This document shows positions 48,401-57,276 of a DNA stretch of 64,000 bases, one piece after another (the stretch's first letter is position 1; every line of letters begins with the position of its first letter). The position numbers and the translations under genes were made by a program. The notes beneath the pieces are model-generated. The model saw nothing but the letters and a program-made list of their open reading frames with translations, was not told the DNA's origin and did not search any database. The stretch covers positions 62,001 to 126,000 of the forward strand of contig NMRA01000070.1 of assembly GCA_002633005.1 (NCBI GenBank), read 5' to 3'. This stretch comes from Phoronis australis (Eukaryota; Phoronida; Phoronidae).

Positions 48401-51400
48401 AACAGTTGGGGTAGTAGATACAGACATTCAATAGGTTTTATCTTAGTATTTTAAAAGAACTCTCCAGGTAAGAGCTAAGTTCTTTTTAGATCTGGTCTTT
48501 TTAAAAGATAAAAGCAGACACTTAGCAACAAACTTCCCATGCACCAGAAAAACTGCTCGAGCACCCAGACATGGTTTTTCACCGTCTTTACCCTCAGTGG
48601 TCATACCACCAGCTGTGCAGGCTGCAATTAGGAGCTAAAGCAACCAACCACAAAGCCAGGGTGTGGGAACATGATTCAGTTAATAAAAAATCAAAACATC
48701 CAAAAAGTGATGCCCAAGGTAAACCCTGATCACCCCTTTAAATGGACTTGTCTCAAATTAGTGACAACACACCAAACACCAGTGATAAAGTTATGTAACA
48801 TAAACTATTTCAATCTGAGAACACAAACAGTTCTATTAAATTAGCTGGCAGTTTCCCCCAGGCCAAACAAAGTAGTTGGTTTAACACTTCTTTTCCTTTC
48901 CAGGCAGACACAGCAGGAGAATAACCATCCAATGGGATGGGATTTTGTTAAGCAGTAGGGTAATGAAACTGTTGCACTCCCACTGTGTGTGACTGTCTAG
49001 AGTGGTACTATTGAAGAATCTGACTGCAGCTGTTTATGGCCTTAACTCCACTGCATCCTTTATGACCCCAAGGCACCTAGCCTTTTGTTTGTTACTGCAC
49101 CCTAATCCATTGTGTTTTAGGTAACTCAAAAGAAGTGTATGGTAGATAAAGGGGGAATCTTGCAGGCTTTTCAGCACCACCTACTGTCTGGAGAGACTAC
49201 TAAACAAGACAAAGATATAATGAGTACATATTTTTTTAACCATCATGCTGTCAAACTGCCACAGTGGTGTAGTTGGATACTCAAACAATTATTACAAAAC
49301 TAATCAACACATTCCGCTACCAGTCCTCATAGGGAATCATTCTCAAATGTGCCACATCATAAATGTCGCTTTCCTATTAGGGGACATCGGTTTACCGAAG
49401 CTTCGCCGAAACTTCACTTACCTTTCCAACTAGACAGCGATATCAAAGTTATCGCTAATATACCAGACGACATAGTTCATTCGTACTCTCAAAAACGAAT
49501 ATTGAGTAGTGTGTTCGAAGCTAACTGAAAATTGCTTTCCTGCCATTTGCAGTGTTTATGAAAATGATCAGTGTCGTTCTTCATCAGATATGCTTTCTTT
49601 TATTTATTTACGAGTGTCTATTGAGACGGAAAACGTCAGCTACGCCACAATAACAATAACAAAGAACACGTTCTGCGAGTCTCACGTGATCGTATAATGT
49701 TGGCGTAATATCTATGTCGGGGAAGGTGAGAGATACCTACCAAGAAAGCACTCATTACTACTTTAAAATTTTTAAAATATATATATATATATACTGTGCA
49801 TTCAAATTCAACTACGTGGTTGCAGTTGATAGGTGGACAAACTAAAGAATTTTGGATACAAGTAATTGCTAAAATTGAACTTTCTCCATTTTTCAAAGGT
49901 TCCTGTTGTTGTCAAGGCCCACAATTTCTGAATACACCGTCTGACAGTAGCTAAGTTACATAACTTAAAAATAATAAAATATTTATATGATCTTATCAAT
50001 ATTTTATGAACAAATGAACAAAATAAATTTTCAATTGTCTGCCATATTGTCTTCTTAATTAACGAAATATTATGATATAACTTAGCCACATATATTTGCA
50101 TGGATCACTGTCATCACAATTCTCACCTATAGACTCTCCCACATGTACTTGTTTAGTGGCTCCTGGAACATTGCTGTCCGACTGCAGCGCCCTCATGTTG
50201 TCTAAAATATGCATTAAGCACCTTTCCTTCTCTGACATCAGCAACATGGTGGCCAGATCATCTGAGAAACAGACATTAAAACCGAATTGGCTACACAAGG
50301 AATTGATCAGTTGAAGATTTTTACAGTTACTACACTTAAATGTTATCATTGTCCACATGGAGATTAATGGAGATATGGGCACATGACTTATGAGTTGCAT
50401 TTACAAATTACATTCCCACACTAAATGCAAGAAACCTAATCTGTCGGAAATAACTTCAGGGGCATTACTTTCCATCTAAGAGTTTCACACCCGGGCATGT
50501 CTTTATGAATAGACTTGACTTGCTGCTAGGCTGGGGAATTCCTAGACCACACTGGGTAATGCACCTCGCCTAGCCTAGTCTTGGTGAAGCAAGATCTATA
50601 AACGCTATTCCCATGTCTAATCCAACTTGTCAAAAACCAAACACGTGCATGGCACATATTTTGCTAATTTTTGATACTATCTGTCAACACCAATTAAGTG
50701 AGGACTGTACACTTCACTGAAGAACTTAAGCAAATAAAATTAGAGTGCACTTCCAAACTTTTTACTTACCAGATCCCTTAAAATTCCCAACATCTTCAAG
50801 CACAATTTCCCTGAGTGACCCATCTTTGTAAGTTTTCTTTAACTCCATTACTTCAGCAGACTGTAGCAGACGATGATTGTCTGCCCCCAGAAAAACTGTA
50901 AACATCTACAACAGCAAAAAGAAATTCAAGAAATTCAATGACAATATATAACTGGAATACTCCTGTGCAACATTTAGCAGAGTGCAGCTGGTTAAGTGCT
51001 CTTCAAAACTCAAACATGAAATTTCAGAGTGACTATGAAGTCACTTCCTACCAAATCAACATCAGTCGACCATAAACACGATACTGAGCATTACACCAAA
51101 CTCAAGATTTGAATATTTGCATCTCCTAAATCCCTAATAGAATCTCGCTGAAATTAAGCAAAAGTGCTCCTGTGAAACGTAATGATAGATGTCGAGGACA
51201 TTTAGACATACTCGACTACCACTGTGCCCCCTAGTGGCAATTTAAGCATTTTACATTTGCCTGTGTATCTTACTTAAATGTAGTATTTAGAAATTCGTTA
51301 ACGAGGTTCCTTTCTTTTGTGTAAAATAAGTGAACAACTACCAAAACTTCAATGTTGACACAGTTTCTGAGAATGCCGTATAAAAACAAGTTGACACAGA

Positions 51401-51979
51401 TCAACTTGTGCCTTTCAACTAATGCTGTGTCAACTCGTGCCAAGTCAACTCGTGCTGTGTCAACTCGTTCCGCATCAAGAGTTACCCTGTAGAAGCAACA
51501 AATGATTTGTACATTTCAGTCCACAGCAAGACTTTGGAAATTAATGTATAGGCTTTAGGGAACATGCAGTGGTCTATCAAACAAAACAAAAATCCATGCT
51601 GTCTGAAAAATACCTACCAGTAGGCAGTTTTCAAGGGGGCCGGATGACCCCAATGAACATGACCACAAAAAGTGCCATTTTTATGTCTTATTCGGACATT
51701 TTCCTCCAAAAATTGGTTTTTACCCATTTACAAAATCCTAAATTCACTAACGCTCAGGTATCAAGGTACTGACAACAGCCATATTCAAATTAAAGTAATC
51801 TTTACCTGATCTTGATCAATATGAGTCTTCACCTTCAGCTCGGCTCCACCAGCTCTGTGCTGTAGTTTAAGTCTGTCCACCACCCAGTTTCTGGTTTCCT
51901 CTGGCGTATCTTTGGAGAACTCCAGAACACAAAGCGCCTCGAAAGGCTCACTACTCACGTTAGTCATGGCCTTGGATGT
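42426..51979 (-). CDS. ANO10: Anoctamin-10-like (TMEM16K) gene, ten coding exons
   Basis: Coding exons (minus strand, 5' to 3'): 51806-51967, 50770-50905, 50127-50261, 47512-47628, 46269-46891, 44876-44950, 44158-44349, 43636-43827, 42949-43080, 42528-42644. All phases match, giving 627 residues, or 660 if the last exon reads through to the TAA at 42426. Human ANO10 is 660 residues. ANO10 is an ER-resident, Ca2+-activated lipid scramblase of the TMEM16 family; loss in human causes spinocerebellar ataxia SCAR10. The cytosolic N domain, EYFGESIAMYFAF, WENHRLQSAY, QQILNQFIETLLPY, DDYLEMFLQYGYV and NNITEIRLDA are all present. The acidic residues Glu433, Asp485, Glu488, Glu517 and Asp521 sit at the positions that bind Ca2+ in the family, so function is probably retained. 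The gene is convergent with SNRK. Confidence 0.95.
42528..42644 (-). CDS. ANO10: ANO10 coding exon 10 (last recognised)
   Basis: 117 nt (39 codons), acceptor CATTTCAG, residues 589-627: HLIFSLKLALQYFIPDTPKW and a basic C-terminal helix. A donor-like CAG|GTGAAC is at 42527; if unused, the frame continues 33 codons to a TAA at 42426, which would give 660 residues. Human ends about 22 residues after this point with no conserved motif, so either a small last exon or read-through is possible. Confidence 0.85.
42949..43080 (-). CDS. ANO10: ANO10 coding exon 9
   Basis: 132 nt (44 codons), acceptor TTGTCCAG, donor GAG|GTTGGT, residues 545-588. LAFEGVVAIGVMTNTAVIAM then SPKVQGSLPEMSDT matches human [20 protein letters not shown] and the following SPQV. 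Confidence 0.92.
43636..43827 (-). CDS. ANO10: ANO10 coding exon 8 (TM7-TM8, Ca2+ ligands)
   Basis: 192 nt (64 codons), acceptor CAACATGCAG, donor CAG|GTATGA, residues 481-544. LHDDYLEMFLQYGYVFLFSS and INNITEIRLDAFRF carry the acidic residues Asp485, Glu488, Glu517 and Asp521 that coordinate Ca2+ in anoctamins. It ends with the conserved NIGAWQ. Confidence 0.95.
44158..44349 (-). CDS. ANO10: ANO10 coding exon 7 (TM6, first Ca2+ ligand)
   Basis: 192 nt (64 codons), residues 417-480. QQILNQFIETLLPYLMRYF is TM6 with Asn429 and Glu433. It is followed by a highly charged cytosolic loop (KKEIKGKSDDNENEDEK) longer in acidic residues than the human one. Donor GAG|GTAATT. Confidence 0.94.
44876..44950 (-). 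CDS. ANO10: ANO10 coding exon 6
   Basis: 75 nt (25 codons), acceptor GTTTCAG, donor ACT|GTAAGT. Encodes FDFINSFVSLFYIAFWLQDM then EMLKT, residues 392-416, matching human [20 protein letters not shown]. Confidence 0.95.
45970..46073. repeat. Fragment of the 4440-4689 MITE family
   Basis: TTAAGTCTTGATTTAAGACC and AACTTAAGTCAGTTTCTTGG then AATGAGCCCC correspond to one arm and end of the element at 4440-4689. In an ANO10 intron. Confidence 0.55.
46269..46891 (-). CDS. ANO10: ANO10 coding exon 5 (TM1-TM5 region)
   Basis: 623-nt exon, acceptor GATTTCAG, donor CTT|GTAAGT, residues 184-391. Contains IREYFGESIAMYFAFLSFYT, LLWSTLILEGWKRK, YKWGTL, the PKYPKWKRTLKFY loop, several hydrophobic membrane segments and NEWENHRLQSAYESHFVLK. 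This is the most conserved part of the anoctamin fold. The longer simple frame at both ends (to 47021 and 46230) is intron read-through. Confidence 0.96.
47512..47628 (-). CDS. ANO10: ANO10 coding exon 4
   Basis: 117 nt from acceptor TTTTTTCCAG. Encodes GFITDIFPLHDRDERKAL and ends in QPL plus G; with the next exon this makes QPLDRIREYFGE, matching human QPIDSIRGYFGE exactly at the junction. The donor reads G|GTCAAA, a GT donor with a weak +3 to +6, but the protein match leaves little doubt. Confidence 0.88.
49370..49715 (-). repeat. MITE family A, copy 3 (reverse, truncated)
   Basis: Reverse orientation: CGGTTTACCGAAGCTTCGCC, GACAGCGATATCAAAGTTAT and CACGTGATCGTATAAT match the 3' part of copies 1 and 2. 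The other terminus is absent, so it is truncated. It lies in an ANO10 intron. Confidence 0.65.
49833..50060 (+). repeat. MITE family D, copy 5
   Basis: ATTGCTAAAATTGAACTTTC near 49865 and GTCTGCCATATTGTCTTC near 50037. In an ANO10 intron, just beyond MITE family A copy 3. Confidence 0.5.
50127..50261 (-). CDS. ANO10: ANO10 coding exon 3
   Basis: 135 nt between acceptor TTTCTCAG and donor ATAG|GTGAGA. Encodes Asp100 (split codon) to residue 144, with LLMSEKERCLMHILDNMRAL matching human MAECQFIIKHELENLRA. Leaves one base (G) that forms Val145 with the next exon. Confidence 0.9.
50770..50905 (-). CDS. ANO10: ANO10 coding exon 2
   Basis: 136 nt, acceptor GTTGTAG, donor CTG|GTAAGT. Encodes residues 55-99 of the cytosolic domain (MFTVFLGADNHRLLQSAEVM, ending NFKGSG), matching the human LLGAEAVGLVKE and NFKGFD region. 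The exon begins ATG by chance but is internal: phase 0 continues from the previous exon. Confidence 0.9.
51387..51482. repeat. Degenerate ~15-bp tandem repeat
   Basis: Four to five copies of a GTCAACTCGTGCNNN-like unit. Confidence 0.7.
51806..51979 (-). CDS. ANO10: ANO10 exon with start codon
   Basis: Acceptor-like TTATAG at 51980, 12 bases of leader, then ATG at 51965-51967 and 54 codons to the donor CAG|GTAAAG. PEETRNWVVDRLKLQHRAGG aligns with the human VKEETKEWLKNRII region. The acceptor implies a noncoding exon further right, which I could not identify. Confidence 0.87.
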
Positions 51980-53007
51980 CTATAACATAAAATAGCGTAG
52001 TTTAAGGCAGAATATAATTTTTGTCAATAATTCAAGGTGCAGACAGAATATTTGAGGACAGGGGTGATTACCAACACATTTCTTGACAAGTTATCTCCTT
52101 CTGAACATGCACGGCAGTTGAGTATACATTGGGTATGCCCCAGCGCTGGGTTATCATAACTATACAGGATCCTGATGACGTCTAATGAAAAGACGAAACG
52201 TTGAATTGACAATGAACCTTTTTATTTTTGCGTCGATCGTCCGGTTTTTAATATACAGGAATATCATAAATTATCTGATTTTCAATGTGTACCTTGTGAA
52301 TCTCCCAGTAATTGTTGAATCTTTACATCTCATTGTCATGAGTTATTAGTCCTGATGAGCCCATCCCAGATATCAAAAAAATATTTTGAAAATTCCACTG
52401 GGAATTCTATTCTTGAACAATTCGTAATTGCAAAGCTGACCAAAACGTGCAGACAGAGTTATTTTTGCTACAGTGTGGCCCTGTGGTTGGGTGCAGATGT
52501 TCTAGAAGTTATTAAATTCATAAATCTTTGTCTACTATGGTGCTTCCTCCCGTTTACGACAAGCTGTTACTTCAGGTTCCGAAACAGCGGGAAGATCAGT
52601 CACGTAATGAGCTACAGGCTTGAAATGTTATGCGTACCTAACTTATAGTCTTCTAGTAAGCAACTTCTCTCATTTTTACTACTATGGTGCTAGACAAATG
52701 TACCGAGATACATAAAACAAAAGTGACATACTTTGCGCACTGACACATGCTGGAATATTTCAAGCACAGGGTCGAGACACTTGAGAGGCCGATGTGAAAA
52801 TTTTGAAGATTTTTTATTTTGCGATAATATGAAACTTTTGAAAAATTCCACTATTTTAGTGCTTTCTCACTAAGCACATGAAAGGTTAAAATACTTTTTT
52901 CTCACAATTTTAAACCTTTTGCCACCTGAAATGATATTTTCACTTTCACCCGATCCCTCAACTTATTCTGAATATTTTAAGGTAATTATGCAGGACCCTA
53001 GAAAATT
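51980..53007. other. Upstream of ANO10, no coding seen
   Basis: Expected to hold a noncoding ANO10 first exon and promoter, neither of which I can place. Contains the hammerhead-like motif. Confidence 0.4.
52160..52215 (+). ncRNA. Hammerhead-ribozyme-like motif (Penelope-type remnant?)
   Basis: Core CTGATGA at 52172-52178, a 4-bp stem GTCT/AGAC with a 7-base loop, then GAAACGTT at 52195-52202. This is the type I minimal hammerhead layout seen in Penelope-like retroelements, where GAAAC-GUH closes a two-base stem III. Deviations: an extra C (52179) between the core and stem II, U at the cleavage position, and an imperfect stem I (GGATC against GAATT). It may be inactive. No reverse transcriptase is seen nearby. 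Confidence 0.45.
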
Positions 53008-53227
53008 ACAAATTTGGATATAGCTTAGGTACATTACAATTTGGATATAGCTTAGGTACATTACAATTTGGATATAGCTTAGGTACATTACAATTTGGAT
53101 ATAGCTTAGGTACATTACAATTTGGATATAGCTTAGGTACATTACAATTTGGATATAGCTTAGGTACATTACGATTTGGATATAGCTTCGGTACATTACA
53201 ATTTGGATATAGCTTCGGTACATTACA
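53008..53227. repeat. 27-bp minisatellite, about 8 copies
   Basis: Unit ACAATTTGGATATAGCTTAG + GTACATT; the last two copies carry a shared A-to-C change (CTTCGG). The period is a multiple of 3, giving a spurious minus-strand open frame. Confidence 0.95.
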
Positions 53228-54710
53228 TCTCAGAAATTGGATTCATAAAGCTTTTAGATATGTTTTCTGCACTTTTAGGAATTACTATCAAAAATACGAC
53301 ATTTGTGATTTTGATGAACAAAAATCAGAAGTTGCATAAAATGAAAAAGAAATGATTGTCTAGAAAATTGTAACAACTTTTTTGAGATTTCATCTTGAAC
53401 ACTGGTACCAAATAAAATTTGGCAATGTTAATGATTCAATGTTTGCTACTTTTCTTTTTTGCAAAAATTTACTGAAAAGATATGGTCACATCACACATGA
53501 CCCAATCATTAACAGATTGGTAAATGAGTCAAAAATTAATTTTCTACAGGGTTTCTTTCAGAAAACATATACTTTTACCAAGTAAAAATCTACAGTTTTG
53601 TACTTACAGTCAAGTATTTGGCTGAATATGCAGACTAGTCCATTAACATACATGTACATGACCTTAATACAAATTTTCAGCTCTCGTCGTCACTAACATC
53701 CTACCCCCGGGCAGTTTTTGCTTCAGTTCATGAAATCAAGCTACAAATTACCCCTATTGAGTTTCACGGTGTATCAACTTTGATGGGCATAATTTTTAAT
53801 AAATTGTAAGATATCGCAAACCTTTCTGTCTGGTCAGCACGCAACCTGTGGTCACATCACACGACCTAATATTTAAATATTTACGCATATTGTAAGATAT
53901 AAAACTACACACAATGAATATTATCATTCTAGATTACCTTCAAGTAATTTCCATAGATAGAAGTATTATAAGTTTAGCCTAATCATTCCAATAAAAATGG
54001 GACCTCTTTCCATTTTAGTGTTTAACGATTTCATGACGATTTTCATGGATCCCGAGAAGCTGAAATGAATCCCAAGAATTCCAGAACTTGTGTCAACAGG
54101 ATCCCAATTATTCATAAAGCAATTTTGTCATAGCATAAGCATGGATCGTCAAAAGAGCGCAATACAAAAACTGGAGTTAACTTATCTCTAAAATTATCAT
54201 ATGCATATAATCCACCATGACCAAAATCACTCAAGGACAGGTGTTCCACGCTAAGCTCAGAGTAATCCATAAGCAAACATGGCATTTCAGTGGTATCTTA
54301 TAGTTGTTGGATCAAATGGGGAAAACCGGTGTTGCCATCGGTTTTTAATATGATCACGCTTTTTATCTAAGATCCTATTGTGTCGTCGCATTAGCGATAT
54401 CTTCATGGCAATAAAATACAGGCTGAAACAACAGAAACTGGTAATTTTCTAATGTGTTTTGGCATCTCAAATTGAATTTCTTGCAACAAGTTGAAGAATC
54501 CTTCTTTCGCGCAAGAAATACAAAAAATTGGCTAAAACGCTGCAATGGGTTTTTATTTCTTGACAACAGTTTTGAGCTGATTCGTGTTTACATGAATGCA
54601 TTCAGTCAGCATGGTAGATAATTGACGTTTGCATCCTAATCTCTTGGAGGTAAGACTGAGCCTGATGATGAACAAAAGAAAGATTGATATCAGGTCTCCG
54701 AAAACCCCGT
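53228..54710. other. No gene seen
   Basis: AT-rich intergenic sequence with no supported feature. Confidence 0.5.
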
Positions 54711-54788
54711 GTGGTATAGAATACAGGCTAAGCCAGAATTAGTTGAAATGTGGTATAGAATACAGGCTAAGCCAGAATTAGTTGAAAT
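54711..54788. repeat. 39-bp direct duplication
   Basis: Two perfect adjacent copies of a unit beginning GTGGTATAGAATACAGGCTA. Confidence 0.92.
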
Positions 54789-57184
54789 GTTCCCATGCAT
54801 TTGTTGCACCATCAACTATCAGTTGAAGTTGCCATATTTGTAAAATACATAACATGACAATTAAAAAAGTTGTCACAAATGTTCTTTATTTCTTCGGTTT
54901 TGTTTCAGTTATATAAACAACAAAAATCACACCTTGCACATCTGTAGAAGAATCCCAAAACAAGATCACCTTCGTGAATATCAACTGCGAGTAGATTTTT
55001 TCCTTTAAAGTCGTTACGCACCCGCGCAGTGGAATGAGTATCCCGATTGTCTGGTCGGCCAGTTGGGATACAGTCAGCGTTTCTGTTATCAGTTTGACAG
55101 TGGCAGACTAATGTTTACATAGTAGTCCAGCTCTCTTATTGTCTGCTTACATCTGATAAGCTTACTTACTGGTAATACTATTTGCAAAGGACTTTCAACA
55201 AATGTCATAAAGTAGATGTGTTTTATATGAAATACTTTCACCAAAAAACTTCGAATGGAGAAAAACAGTTGACTTTCTGAGAAATTAGACTTAACTTTCA
55301 CCTGTCGATTCCTTTGTGTGACTGTAAGCTCTGCCAGCTTAACCACAGTATGGCCCTATGATCCTACATTACGGTATCGAGATAGTGAAAATTTCTTGAT
55401 TTTTACACTCCAAAAGATTGGCATATAATATAAAGACTGCTTTTAACTGATTAGTTAAAGCTAGTAATGAATCTGCGCAAATTGGGGGGATAACAGGTCC
55501 AATTTATCAGAGTCCCTACAGTCCCAGCCTTAGATTGCATCATGGCCCTGCGCAAGCGCCACATTACCTGTACTTTAATCACAACCTTCTTTTGTTTGGT
55601 GATTATAAAACAAAAAACTGCTGTGAAATTTGAATTGGGAGGGGACATGTCATCAGCTATGCTAAGTTTTGGATGTACTGCTATGTGGGGCCCTTGAATT
55701 ATCTAACCTTTGAATATGTAACCACATTTTGCTAAGGTCACCAAATCTCTAATACATCTTGACCCTGTAAGTGTATGGCAAGCATCTACCAGATGACAAA
55801 CACACACTCCACAGTTCACAACACAAGTCAATGAAATATGGAGCATTAAAAATATTCCAAAACAAAATATTGTTTTCACAACTTTAGAATCAATTTAGTT
55901 TTGAGTTTTCACCTGTAACAATATGATAAAATCTGCACTTGCCAATGACAAACACATAAAACATTCAGGTAAATTTATTAATTTATTTTGATATATCATT
56001 TCACTGAATAAACATTTTACAAAAATCTCACAATTCACCCCATGCTCTAAAACACCATGTCTGGATGACTGTTCCCAGTTGTCTCCCCTGAGCTACTCAA
56101 GGCGGCCAGGTATTGTAATGACAATAGCCAGTGATATCAACCTCCATATTTGATCAACCCGGCCAGGTGTGAAACCACTGTCTGCAGGTTCCTGCTGATT
56201 TTACTAAGGGTAGGTTTCTTTGAGAACAAGTTCACAGCTGGTGTTGTTCACAGGCTGAGAGGGGATTATATCAAGGCAGGATAGTCAGTAACCCACCTGT
56301 CAATAAAGGTGAGATGCTATTCAGGTGTCACACCTAGTAGACATTCCAGGTATGAAAGTAGGTCATGGACAGAGAAGTTTTATAACTGATATAGTAAAAT
56401 GCGATAAATCACATTATCTTGGGTATTATCAATCAGCATTGACTCTCGGAACATTTGGTAAGTTGTGATCTAAGCCTCAACTTGAAGCGGATTCATTTGA
56501 TGCTCAACTTTTGCCATAAAAGGAAGAAACAGACAAAATACGTCTTAGTTTCAAATGACCTAGTTTTCTGCAGTGGATGTGGTTCTTGGGCTTCATCATG
56601 TAGGAGATGGTTCAAATAATTTTTGGTCGTGAGAATTTTCTTAAAACGCACATGTATACGTTTGCCTTTCATCAGAAAAACAACTTTTCATTTAGACCAT
56701 TTGCACATCGATATTCTGGGCTTGAAAAGACTTGCTTGAGACCAAACTTCAAGTGGACTTCCGCAGTGTATCATTTTATTTGCTGACTATGATCTCCACC
56801 AAAGAGCAATCAGTTGTTAGCAAGGCCAAAAGTCACCTCTCAACTGAGTAAGGAATAGATTGAGGCCCATTATAAAGTGGTCAGAGGTCACAATGAAGTT
56901 TGATTCTTGGAAGGAAAGTGGGTAAACTTACAGCCGCTTTCAAGTTAAAAAATCATACAGGAATATATTAATAAGCACCTAGGCACATTAGACTGAGGGT
57001 TAGGGGTGGAGGGGCCAATTGCCCTCTCAGACCTGGGCAAGAAACATTATGGAGATTCAGACGAAATCAGAAAAATGTCGGCAGTACAGCACGATGATAT
57101 TAGGGAAGTAGCATTGGGACTTGAAATACTTGAAACAAATTATTCATGGGGAGGGATTGGTGGCACCTGGGATGGAGAGAAAAG
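54789..57184. other. No gene seen
   Basis: Intergenic; only short open frames with no domain or splice support. Confidence 0.5.
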
Positions 57185-57276
57185 GGTCAAGTTGGGGTAG
57201 GGAGAGGTGTCAAGTTGGCGTAGGGAGAGGGGTCAAGTTGGCGTAGGGAGAGGGGTCAAGTTGGGGTAGGGAAGGT
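57185..57276. repeat. 23-bp tandem repeat, 4 copies
   Basis: GTCAAGTTGGNGTAGGGAGA + GGG units at 23-bp spacing with one or two variants. Confidence 0.92.

Larger units (their letters stand above)
42645..51805 (-). other. ANO10: ANO10 introns
   Basis: Nine introns of about 300 to 2500 bases. A palindromic-MITE half (about 45970-46073), a truncated MITE (49370-49715) and a second element (about 49833-50060) lie in them. The stretch 47629-49369 shows only anonymous AT-rich sequence. The 900-base first coding intron (50906-51805) holds a degenerate 15-bp repeat at 51387-51482. No other gene is seen inside the introns on either strand. Confidence 0.7.

Noticed and set aside
52963-53223. Minus-strand ORF of repeated MYLSYIQIV
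   Set aside because: Direct consequence of a 27-bp tandem repeat with a period divisible by three.
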